Below are positions 1-5,360 of a stretch of DNA of 6,261 bases, piece after piece (within the stretch, counting starts at the first letter, position 1; every line of letters starts with the position of its first letter). The stretch lies in NCBI GenBank assembly GCA_945861295.1, contig CAMAUF010000135.1, positions 1-6,261 on the forward strand, in the 5' to 3' direction. The DNA comes from a bacterium (GTDB taxonomy: Bacteria; Chloroflexota; Dehalococcoidia; Tepidiformales; Tepidiformaceae). The translations under genes and the position numbers were made by a program. The notes beneath the pieces are model-generated. The model did no database searches, was not told the origin of the DNA, and worked only from the letters and a program-made list of their open reading frames with translations.

Positions 1-46
1 GATCGCTGAGGCGTCGGCGGGCGCCAAGTTTCGATCGCAGGCGGCG

Positions 47-703
47 ATGGCGGTCATGGGGCCTTGGTCGCGAAGCTGGCTGGCGCGGCTTGCCGCCTTG
101 CATGCGGCGCAGTTCGGGAACTATGCGGCCGCGATCCCGCTGGTCCGAGCCGCGGCCGACTATCAGGCCGCGGCGTGGGCGCTCCAGACCGGCGACGGCC
201 CGGAATGGACGGCCTGGCTCGACGGCACGCCGATCGCGCTTACGCCCGATGTCCACGCGACCGAGTTCCGGCTTCACGCGTTCCGCAGCGCCGAAACCTT
301 GGCGAACGACCCCGTGCTCGGCCCCGTCTATCGCGTTGCCACCGACCTCGCCATGCCGAACTTCGGGGCCACGGTCCTGCTGGTCGCGAGCGACAGCGCC
401 CCGGACCGGATCCTCATGACCTTCGGCGATCGTTCGTTCCACGTCGCCTTGGCCGAGCTCGTGTTGGGCTGGCTGTTAGCGCTGGGCGGGGCTCAGGTGA
501 CGGCAGTGGGCTCCGAGGGGACGCCGTTCGCGGCGGCGCCGGATCCTGGAGCGGTATCGGCCTTCCAGGCGGGGGTGGCAGGGGTGCTGGCGGATTCGGG
601 CCGTTGCCGGGTCGAGGCCATCGAGCATGGCGGCGAGAGCCGGTATCTCGTGTACAACTGGCGCCGGACGCCCGGGAGCGCCGCCAAGAAACTGCTCCTT
701 TAG
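47..703 (+). CDS. Uncharacterised protein, possibly 5'-truncated by the window edge
   Basis: I do not recognise this 218-residue protein and assign no function. The frame is open from base 2, with no stop before the ATG at 47, so the gene may begin outside the window. Only a weak purine-rich AGGCGG lies just before the ATG, and a second in-frame ATG follows at 56, so the start is unsure. The N-terminal third is rich in Ala and aromatics (residues 10-50, predicted helical). The middle alternates hydrophobic strands and loops (about 100-150, including a hydrophobic stretch near 132-150). The C-terminus is basic, ending in Lys-Lys-Leu-Leu-Leu. There is no convincing signal peptide, lipobox or catalytic motif; the hydrophobic stretch is too short and interrupted to call a membrane helix. 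Codon use looks like the neighbours. It reads the same way as the lipoprotein gene 83 bases downstream, but the gap holds possible regulatory structure, so an operon is not assumed. Confidence 0.6.
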   Translation: MAVMGPWSRSWLARLAALHAAQFGNYAAAIPLVRAAADYQAAAWALQTGDGPEWTAWLDGTPIALTPDVHATEFRLHAFRSAETLANDPVLGPVYRVATDLAMPNFGATVLLVASDSAPDRILMTFGDRSFHVALAELVLGWLLALGGAQVTAVGSEGTPFAAAPDPGAVSAFQAGVAGVLADSGRCRVEAIEHGGESRYLVYNWRRTPGSAAKKLLL

Positions 704-713
704 CAGCCTGTCT

Positions 714-766
714 GTTTCGTAACCAGGGCACGCCGAAACGCGCCCCGTTTCCGGTTCGTAAACGGG
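714..766 (+). repeat. Chain of overlapping inverted repeats before the lipoprotein gene
   Basis: Four short segments alternate in orientation: GTTTCG (714-719), CGAAAC (734-739), CGTTTC (746-751) and AAACGGG (760-766). The first can pair with the second. The second, shifted by one base (GAAACG, 735-740), can pair with the third. CCCGTTT (744-750), overlapping the third, can pair over 7 bp with the fourth, leaving a 9-base loop. The pairings are mutually exclusive, as in attenuators, but no U-run follows the last stem. Alternatively the segments may be repeated protein-binding half-sites; TTCGTAA also occurs directly repeated at 716-722 and 755-761. The pairings are seen directly; any function is inference. 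Confidence 0.4.
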
Positions 767-774
767 CCGGCGGT

Positions 775-780
775 TACCAT
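775..780 (+). promoter_or_regulatory. Possible -10 box for a leaderless lipoprotein transcript
   Basis: TACCAT fits the TANNNT pattern and ends six bases before the ATG at 787. This is the spacing seen where transcription starts at the A of the start codon. No Shine-Dalgarno sequence is visible in front of this ATG, which agrees with a leaderless message. No good -35 hexamer is present 16-18 bases upstream (CGGTTC at 752-757), so the call rests on the -10 box and spacing only. Confidence 0.3.
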
Positions 781-786
781 CGGGCA

Positions 787-1215
787 ATGTTGAGCCGTCT
801 CGCGGTGATCCTCGCCTGCGTGTCCGTGTTCGCCGTCGCTGCCTGTGGTGACGACGATGCGCCGCAGCCGAAGGGTGATGCGGTGACCGATGAGGAGTAC
901 CTCAAAGTCTTCTGCACAGGCATCGTCAACTACCAGGACGCGTTGCTCACCAGCAAAGATGTCGCCGGCATCGCCAAAGCGGTCGACGATTATGTCGCGA
1001 CGTTGGAACCAATCCGGCCGCCGACTGATCTCGAGACGTTCCATGCGGCCTACGTGGGCTATCTCAAGGCGGCCCTCAAAGGCAAGGACCCGACCGTCTT
1101 GGTGACACAGAAGCCGCCCGTCCCCGACGATGGCCCGCGCGATCGCCTCGCCCGCAAGGCGGACAACGTGGCGGAGTGCAAGTACCCGACCTTCCTGAAC
1201 CCGCCGGCGGACTAG
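787..1215 (+). CDS. Small lipoprotein with two cysteines in the mature part
   Basis: This 142-residue protein starts with a classic type II signal peptide: a short basic start (Ser-Arg at 3-4), a hydrophobic core at 5-19, and the lipobox Val-Ala-Ala-Cys with the lipidated cysteine at 20. An Asp-rich tether (GDDD, 21-24) follows. The mature part is mostly helical and has two further cysteines, 43 (in FCTG) and 131 (in ECKYP), which could form a disulfide outside the membrane. The chosen ATG is the only one that gives a compact signal peptide; the frame stays open far upstream, but that stretch lies antisense to nothing and in the wrong frame of the preceding gene. No Shine-Dalgarno is visible, and the start may be leaderless. 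The protein resembles short lipoproteins of unknown function I associate with Chloroflexota; that link is from memory. Its stop lies two bases from the stop of the converging SnoaL-like gene. Confidence 0.85.
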   Translation: MLSRLAVILACVSVFAVAACGDDDAPQPKGDAVTDEEYLKVFCTGIVNYQDALLTSKDVAGIAKAVDDYVATLEPIRPPTDLETFHAAYVGYLKAALKGKDPTVLVTQKPPVPDDGPRDRLARKADNVAECKYPTFLNPPAD

Positions 1216-1217
1216 GC

Positions 1218-1580
1218 TCAGCCTTCGAGGTCGTGGGTGTAAACCTCGTTCAGCGTGATCTTTTCGCCATCCAAGAGCACGAGGTCGAAGCCGCGGAAGC
1301 GGCGCGTCTTGCCTTCGCCCAAATCCATCGTCGCGACCCAGCGGCCAGCGTAACCCTTGCCGCCAGCTAACGGCCAAACCTCGTCAGGGACGTACACCGT
1401 CGGCGGCATGGCGCCGAACAGGCCCGTGAGGTAGGCCCGCAAGGCTGGTTGGCCACGCAGCCCGGCCGCGGTTTGCGGATCCTTGTAGAGCGTGTCTTCG
1501 TGATAGAAGGTCATGAGCGCTGCCACGTCCTTCTCGCTCCAGGCCCGCAACCAGGCGGCATTGTACTGCTCGATGTCCAT
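1218..1580 (-). CDS. SnoaL-like / NTF2-like superfamily protein
   Basis: At 120 residues this has the usual length of a single SnoaL-like (cystatin-like fold) domain. The N-terminal helix pair carries the family pattern: W10 and W14, then KDVAAL (17-22), then FYHEDTLYKDP (25-35), where D34 lies in the usual polar pocket region, then G43 and a second helix at 45-58. The C-terminal half gives the curved sheet (76-84, 94-104, 108-117), ending in NEVYTHD. Family members are small-molecule isomerases, hydrolases, dehydratases or simply binding proteins; substrate and reaction cannot be read from sequence. The ATG is well supported by GGAGGAA at 1583-1589, four to six bases upstream. It begins 30 bases after the crotonase stop on the same strand, so the two are probably cotranscribed and may act on the same compound (inference). 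No signal peptide; cytoplasmic. Confidence 0.85.
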   Translation of the reverse strand: MDIEQYNAAWLRAWSEKDVAALMTFYHEDTLYKDPQTAAGLRGQPALRAYLTGLFGAMPPTVYVPDEVWPLAGGKGYAGRWVATMDLGEGKTRRFRGFDLVLLDGEKITLNEVYTHDLEG

Positions 1581-1610
1581 GCTTCCTCCGGGTGAGTTCG
1601 GTCGTCGGCC

Positions 1611-2462
1611 TCAATCCCGCGGCTCAAGCCACTGGTTGAAGCGCGGGGGCCGTTTATCGCGCCAAGCGGCCACGCCTTCGCGGGCGTCCGGGTGATGGTC
1701 GCTGATCGCCGTCTTGGTGGCGATGTCGTCGAGCGCTTGGCTGAACGAGAGTTCGCCGGCGTTGTAAATGGCGCGCTTCAGCAGCCGCATGGCGACCTGG
1801 GGCCCGTCCGCGAGTTCCGTGGCCAAGGCGTTCGATCGCGCCGCAAGGTCCTCGGGCGCGACGACTTCGTGGACGAGGTTCAAGTCCGCCGCCTCCGCAG
1901 CGGTGACGATCCGCTTCCGCATGAGGAAGTCCATCGTCTTGGCTACGCCCATGGCTTGCACCAGGAGATACTGGCCGCCCTCGTCGGGGATGAGGCCGAA
2001 GCGGAGCGTGGCGCTGCCCATGCGGGCATCCGCGGAGGCGATCCGGAAATCGCAGGCGAGTGCGAGCGAGAAGCCGCTCTGGATAGCGATACCGTTGATG
2101 GCCGCGATCGTGAGTTTGTCGAGCGAGCGAATCGTGGCGGCCACGGGCTGGGACAGCGTCCGGAGACCGTTGTAGGTGCCGATCGCGTTCTGATGGCCGC
2201 CGGAGATGGCCGGGACGAGCGTCCGGCCCTCGTCGCGGCCATGCCCCGAAATGTCGTCGCCGGCGCAGAACGCACGCCCCCGGCCGGTGAAGAGGATGAC
2301 CCGGACGCGGTCGTCCATCTGCGCCTGAGTGAGGGTTTCGACCAAGTCGCGCTTTATCCACTGGTCGAGGCCGTTAAGCTTCTCCGGTCGATTGAAGGTG
2401 ATGGCGGCGACGCCGCCCTCGCTCAGCGCGACGTCGAAGCCACGAAATGTCCCGGTTTCCAT
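1611..2462 (-). CDS. Enoyl-CoA hydratase/isomerase (crotonase) family protein, PaaG-like
   Basis: This 283-residue protein has the full crotonase fold. NRPEKLNGLD (24-33) begins the domain. GRAFCAGDDIS (62-72) supplies one oxyanion-hole strand and the CoA-binding loop; AINGIAIQSGFSLALACDFRIAS (121-143) supplies the other. Alignment by eye to rat mitochondrial enoyl-CoA hydratase puts Ser132 at Glu144 and Thr152 at Glu164, so both hydratase glutamates are missing. The motif GLIPDEGG (156-163) keeps an aspartate (160) at the position used by PaaG-type isomerases, and the end, DAREGVAAWRDKRPPRF (259-275), matches the PaaG-like DYREGVxAFLxKRxPxF pattern. A double-bond isomerase or other non-hydratase reaction on an acyl-CoA ester is therefore more likely than hydration. 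The insert at 73-95 is longer than usual. AAGGGGG at 2468-2474 precedes the ATG. It lies between the regulator and the SnoaL-like gene on the same strand. Confidence 0.9.
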   Translation of the reverse strand: METGTFRGFDVALSEGGVAAITFNRPEKLNGLDQWIKRDLVETLTQAQMDDRVRVILFTGRGRAFCAGDDISGHGRDEGRTLVPAISGGHQNAIGTYNGLRTLSQPVAATIRSLDKLTIAAINGIAIQSGFSLALACDFRIASADARMGSATLRFGLIPDEGGQYLLVQAMGVAKTMDFLMRKRIVTAAEAADLNLVHEVVAPEDLAARSNALATELADGPQVAMRLLKRAIYNAGELSFSQALDDIATKTAISDHHPDAREGVAAWRDKRPPRFNQWLEPRD

Positions 2463-2480
2463 GATTGCCCCCTTGCTGGC

Positions 2481-2531
2481 GTGATCATTCTCTCCGGGCG
2501 GCCAGTGTCAACCGGCCTAGCCGGGGATCAC
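2481..2531. repeat. Nested inverted repeat between regulator and crotonase genes
   Basis: GTGATC at 2481-2486 is the inverted partner of GATCAC at 2526-2531. Inside lies a 5-bp perfect hairpin, CCGGC (2512-2516) and GCCGG (2520-2524), with loop CTA. The element fills most of the 75-base gap between the regulator's stop and the crotonase start. It could be a weak terminator for the regulator, a processing site or an operator for the crotonase unit. No U-run follows on either strand, so a classic intrinsic terminator is unlikely. The symmetry is seen directly; the role is inference. Confidence 0.35.
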
Positions 2532-2537
2532 GGGCCA

Positions 2538-3311
2538 TCAGGTGGGCGGACCGCTGACGGCGCCCGTGAGAGCGCTGGCGCTGCCCTCCAAGCGGTAGCC
2601 AAAACCACGGACAGTGATGAGGTAGATGGGGCGTTGGGGAACTGGCTCGAGTTTGCGGCGAATGCGGCCGACGTACACTTTGAAGACGGCCTGCGCCTCC
2701 CGCGGGCTGTACTGGTACTCGCTGGTGACCGCGTTGAGGATGTCGTGGGCCCGTAAGGCGCGGCCGGCATGGTCCGCCATGTAGGCGATGAGGCGGAACT
2801 CGGACCGGGTCAGCGCGACGGGCTGGCCGGACCGTTCCAGTTGGTCGCGGCCCCGGTCGACCGTGAGGTCGCCGACCCGCACGAGGCCGGGGGTAGTTGG
2901 CGGGGCCGTGGGCTGACGCCGCCGGAACACCGCCTGGACCTGGGCCAAGACCATCTCCTCGCTCGCGTCGGTCGGCAGCCACGCGTCGGCCCCGCTCGCG
3001 AGCGCCTCAGCTACCAGGCCCGGAGTCGCCTCCTCGAGGAGGACGACCAGGGGCTGGCCAGCCGCGTGGATTCGACGAAGAGCGGCGCCGTCGACCCCGG
3101 GTTCGACCCCGGGTTCACGGCTGAGCCATGCGATCAACTCAAATTCGCCGCTCGTGGCTAAGGCGACGAACGGAGGCTCGCAGGGCCGCTTCACGACGGC
3201 GAAGGCGATCGAGCGCAACGCACGGACGAACCGCTCGGTCGGCGCTCCCCGCGGAGCCAGGAGCAGGCACGTCTGGAAGGGCACGGACTCAGGCCCCGCA
3301 GAGAGCGTCAT
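2538..3311 (-). CDS. Atypical response regulator: degenerate receiver with OmpR/PhoB-type winged helix
   Basis: Starting from the ATG at 3311 the protein has 257 residues; a TTG at 3329 would add six. Neither has a clear Shine-Dalgarno. Residues about 13-130 have the length and strand-helix rhythm of a receiver domain, best seen in FELIAWLSREPG (57-68) and ALASGADAWLP (103-113). Yet by eye the acidic pair (now APRG, 19-22), the phospho-acceptor Asp (now Leu63), the switch Thr/Ser and the beta-5 Lys (now Thr114) are all gone. After a Pro/Thr-rich linker (133-142), residues 144-242 form a complete OmpR-type winged helix: ALTRSEFRLIAYM (166-178), the recognition-helix region SPREAQAVFKVYVGRIRRKLE (202-222), and the wing ITVRGFGYRLE (232-242). 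It should bind DNA directly, without normal phosphorylation control. No histidine kinase is in view. A perfect 12-base tandem duplication lies inside the gene at 3091-3114. Confidence 0.88.
   Translation of the reverse strand: MTLSAGPESVPFQTCLLLAPRGAPTERFVRALRSIAFAVVKRPCEPPFVALATSGEFELIAWLSREPGVEPGVDGAALRRIHAAGQPLVVLLEEATPGLVAEALASGADAWLPTDASEEMVLAQVQAVFRRRQPTAPPTTPGLVRVGDLTVDRGRDQLERSGQPVALTRSEFRLIAYMADHAGRALRAHDILNAVTSEYQYSPREAQAVFKVYVGRIRRKLEPVPQRPIYLITVRGFGYRLEGSASALTGAVSGPPT
3091..3114 (-). repeat. Perfect 12-base tandem duplication inside the regulator gene
   Basis: TCGACCCCGGGT occurs twice back to back (3091-3102 and 3103-3114, plus strand). On the coding strand this gives EPGV twice (residues 66-69 and 70-73 counted from the ATG at 3311). 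Removing one copy leaves PGVDG, the same spacing as the PGMDG found after the phosphorylated Asp in ordinary receivers. It therefore looks like an in-frame insertion by replication slippage in the beta3-alpha3 loop. Confidence 0.9.
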
Positions 3312-3370
3312 AGGGACAGTGAACAGCAAACGGCGGGCGGTGGACAGAATGCGGGAGCGGGCAGGGATTG

Positions 3371-4657
3371 CTACGGCGTGCCGATGCGGTCTTCCACCCA
3401 GGGGACGAACACGTCAAGGAGGCGTTCGCGCGGGTCCGCAAGGCGGCCGCCTTCCTCGCCAATGGGGTTCAGGTAATGATCCGCCCAGGGAAGGGTGACG
3501 AGTTGTTTGTCGGCGGCGCCGCTCCGCCGCAAGAGTTCCTGTTGCTCGGCCGGAAAGATATCGGAATCCGCGTCGGCGTAGACGATGAGCGTCGGGATCT
3601 GGACGTGTCCGATAGTGTCGGGCAAATCAGCCTGGCTGGTGAGGCCGCTCCAGGTACTCAGCCAGGCCCCGGGCGTCATCAGGCGCGCGAGGCCGCCGTG
3701 GCCATAGTTGCCGATGATTGGGTCGGCCGGGGAGAAGATCGAACCCAGCGGGCGGTGGTTTGGGTCGATCGTGGGGTCGAGGTAAGCCGGATTGGCGAGG
3801 GTCCGGTAGATAACGAGGTAACGCCCGAGGCGTGCCCGGCGGGCGATCGGGTATTGCTTCGCGGGTGGGAGCGACGCGAAGCCGCGGTCGCGCATCTCGT
3901 CCCGAAAGTGTTGCGTGTCGGCGATCCACTCGCGCGCGATGGTGTCGATCCGATGGTTGCGCTCACGTTGCCGCAGCCGGTACTCCGCGAGCCAGGAAGT
4001 GTCGTACGAACTCGGCTCGGGGAAGGGCCGGTAGCCGTTCGCGGGGTTGTACATGTCCCAGTCGGGATCGAGGCTGAGCGGGTCGGTTTCGCTGGTCACG
4101 CTGGGGTCGAGGACGTTGAGCATGAAGCGCCCTTCGCCGAGGTGGGCGGCAACGGCGACATAGAGGTCGCCTGGGGGCATCTGCTCGTGATCGAGGTCGA
4201 TCGCTTCGCCCCCAGGCGCTTGGCGGAGGCGTTCGCCGGGCGCTCGGGAGGCTTGCGACTGATAAAAGCCCAAGAGCGAGCCGCCGCCGCTGTTGCCGAG
4301 GAGGACGATGCGCTCGAAGCCGGACTCCTTGAGATGGCGCATGCCGGCCGCGACATCGAGCAAGAGCCGTTCGTGGACCATGTGGGTGTCGTTGTTGAGG
4401 TAACGGCTGTTATGGCCAAAGACGGCGTAGCCGCGGGCTGTGAGCCCAGGGACGACGTAGTGGCGGACGAAATCGCCGCGTGGATGCATCAGGTAGAAGG
4501 CTGTCTTGGGGTTGTGGTTCGGCGGGCGATAGAGGATCGCGAAGCTCTGCGCGGCGTCCGTGGCGTCGAGGTAGACGATCTCCCGGCGGACGGAGGCGTC
4601 GAGCGTTCCAAAGGCGAACGGGAGGCGCCGCTGACGGCCTTCGCTGCGATCGTGCAT
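3371..4657 (-). CDS. Alpha/beta hydrolase with a large inserted lid region
   Basis: The protein has 428 residues from the ATG at 4657, chosen because GGAGGAG (4666-4672) lies eight bases upstream; the frame stays open further up, but that part lies under the lipoprotein gene. The core fold is clear: strand FYLMHPRGDF (54-63) with the oxyanion-type HPRG; strand GYAVFGHNSRY (76-86); the nucleophile elbow LLGNSGGGSLLG (119-130) with Ser123; strand TLIVYADADSD (356-366), supplying the likely acid Asp362 or Asp364; and WADHYLNP (391-398) with His394. Between residues 131 and 350 is a lid insert of over 200 residues, rich in Pro, Arg and aromatics. This makes the protein much longer than a typical 270-300-residue hydrolase. 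No signal peptide, so cytoplasmic. The substrate is unknown; esterase, amidase or C-C hydrolase are all possible. It begins 43 bases after the lipoprotein stop and is probably cotranscribed with it. Confidence 0.85.
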   Translation of the reverse strand: MHDRSEGRQRRLPFAFGTLDASVRREIVYLDATDAAQSFAILYRPPNHNPKTAFYLMHPRGDFVRHYVVPGLTARGYAVFGHNSRYLNNDTHMVHERLLLDVAAGMRHLKESGFERIVLLGNSGGGSLLGFYQSQASRAPGERLRQAPGGEAIDLDHEQMPPGDLYVAVAAHLGEGRFMLNVLDPSVTSETDPLSLDPDWDMYNPANGYRPFPEPSSYDTSWLAEYRLRQRERNHRIDTIAREWIADTQHFRDEMRDRGFASLPPAKQYPIARRARLGRYLVIYRTLANPAYLDPTIDPNHRPLGSIFSPADPIIGNYGHGGLARLMTPGAWLSTWSGLTSQADLPDTIGHVQIPTLIVYADADSDIFPAEQQELLRRSGAADKQLVTLPWADHYLNPIGEEGGRLADPRERLLDVFVPWVEDRIGTP

Positions 4658-4665
4658 GGCACTTA

Positions 4666-4672
4666 CTCCTCC
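4666..4672 (-). promoter_or_regulatory. Ribosome binding site that fixes the hydrolase start
   Basis: GGAGGAG on the minus strand lies eight bases before the ATG at 4657. It excludes the much longer reading that begins near 5065, which would run across the lipoprotein gene in another frame. Confidence 0.8.
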
Positions 4673-4700
4673 GCGATTCGCCCGTCGAGCGGGGTCGGCG

Positions 4701-5360
4701 TCACTGTACCTTGGCGCGGATAGCGTCAGCCATCGCCTTGCGGACTGGGTCGGTATCGCGCTCTTGCTGCCCGAGGACGTGCTGGACGACGACAACGCGG
4801 CCAATGCGGTAGACATCGGTCCAGACGCGATTGCGCTCGCCGTCGACCGCTGTCCCGATGTAGGCCACCGCTTCGGAGAGCCCCGCGAGGGCGGTGGCGT
4901 CGGCGTTCTTCGGGTCGATGCCGAAGACGTCTGGCGGCGGGTTCTTCCAGCCCTGGGATTGTGTCGGATAGTCGGCCTTGGCGTCGGCTTCGGTCGGGTA
5001 GACGCGGACTTCGGCACGGGCCTGCAGCTTTGGCTCGGTCGCCCGCTCATAGATGCTGAAGGCAATATCGAGCCCGCCGGGGGCCGCGACGTTCTCCGGG
5101 GCCGTCTGGGCGAAGCCGGATGCGCCGAGGTTCGGGAGGACTGCGGCGGCGGTGAGCGCGACGCGCGACGCGTCCGGCGTCGTGGTCGAGGCGGCCGCCG
5201 AGCCCGTGGCGGACGGTTGGGTTTCGTCGCTGCCTCCGCAGCCGGCGCCGAAGAACAAAGCGGCGGCCAAGGTCAGCGCAATTCCGCCGCCTGCACGACG
5301 AGCCTGGCCGCCTGCACGGCGTTGATGTGGTCGGTGTTGATCGAAAGGTCGTATGCGCAC
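4701..5360 (-). CDS. Lipoprotein of unknown function overlapping the end of the kinase gene
   Basis: Read from the only in-frame ATG (5360) the protein has 219 residues. A very basic stretch (1-26, about eight Arg) precedes a hydrophobic core (27-40) and a lipobox-like Phe-Gly-Ala-Gly-Cys with the cysteine at 41, followed by GGSDE and a Ser/Thr/Ala-rich linker to about 65. The mature domain (about 66-219) has two strand-rich parts: IAFSIYERATEP (99-110) with AEVRVYPTEADA (116-127), and VWTDVYRIGRVVVVQHVLG (178-196). A final amphipathic helix follows. I do not recognise the family. The ATG implies an 88-base overlap with the kinase and an unusually long basic start. Non-standard starts nearer the core (ATT 5280-5282, CTG 5274-5276, TTG 5268-5270) are possible, but no GTG exists and the TTG would leave a very short signal. 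Protein identity is firm; the start is not. Confidence 0.75.
   Translation of the reverse strand: MRIRPFDQHRPHQRRAGGQARRAGGGIALTLAAALFFGAGCGGSDETQPSATGSAAASTTTPDASRVALTAAAVLPNLGASGFAQTAPENVAAPGGLDIAFSIYERATEPKLQARAEVRVYPTEADAKADYPTQSQGWKNPPPDVFGIDPKNADATALAGLSEAVAYIGTAVDGERNRVWTDVYRIGRVVVVQHVLGQQERDTDPVRKAMADAIRAKVQ

Noticed and set aside
64..786. Open frame leading into the small lipoprotein from upstream
   Set aside because: The translated stretch is Arg/Gly-rich out-of-frame sequence of the preceding gene, and the signal peptide begins cleanly at 787.
1201..1210. Perfect 10-base palindrome CCGCCGGCGG
   Set aside because: It lies in coding sequence for Pro-Pro-Ala; such palindromes are expected often in GC-rich DNA.
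1226..1248. CGAGGT/ACCTCG inverted repeat as a terminator for the lipoprotein gene
   Set aside because: The six-pair stem has an 11-base loop and no U-run, and lies in the coding end of the SnoaL-like gene.
700..1377. Minus-strand open frame of 225 codons opposite the small lipoprotein
   Set aside because: It overlaps the end of the SnoaL-like gene in another frame and has an Arg/His-rich composition typical of antisense shadows.
1692..2756. Plus-strand open frame of 354 codons opposite the crotonase and regulator
   Set aside because: It runs across two well-supported minus-strand genes and their gap, shows no domain, and looks like low-complexity shadow coding.
3312..3370. Promoter or terminator in the gap between hydrolase and regulator
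   Set aside because: I found no good -10/-35 pair, stem-loop with U-run or clear ribosome site, so nothing is called here.
3368..4723. Long plus-strand open frame of 451 codons opposite the hydrolase gene
   Set aside because: It mirrors the hydrolase in a GC-rich genome, where antisense frames stay open by codon bias. It has no recognisable motif, while the minus strand has a full catalytic triad and a ribosome site.
4658..5065. N-terminal extension of the hydrolase by 136 residues
   Set aside because: The extra part is Pro/Ser/Arg/Thr-rich out-of-frame lipoprotein sequence, and a strong ribosome site supports the ATG at 4657.
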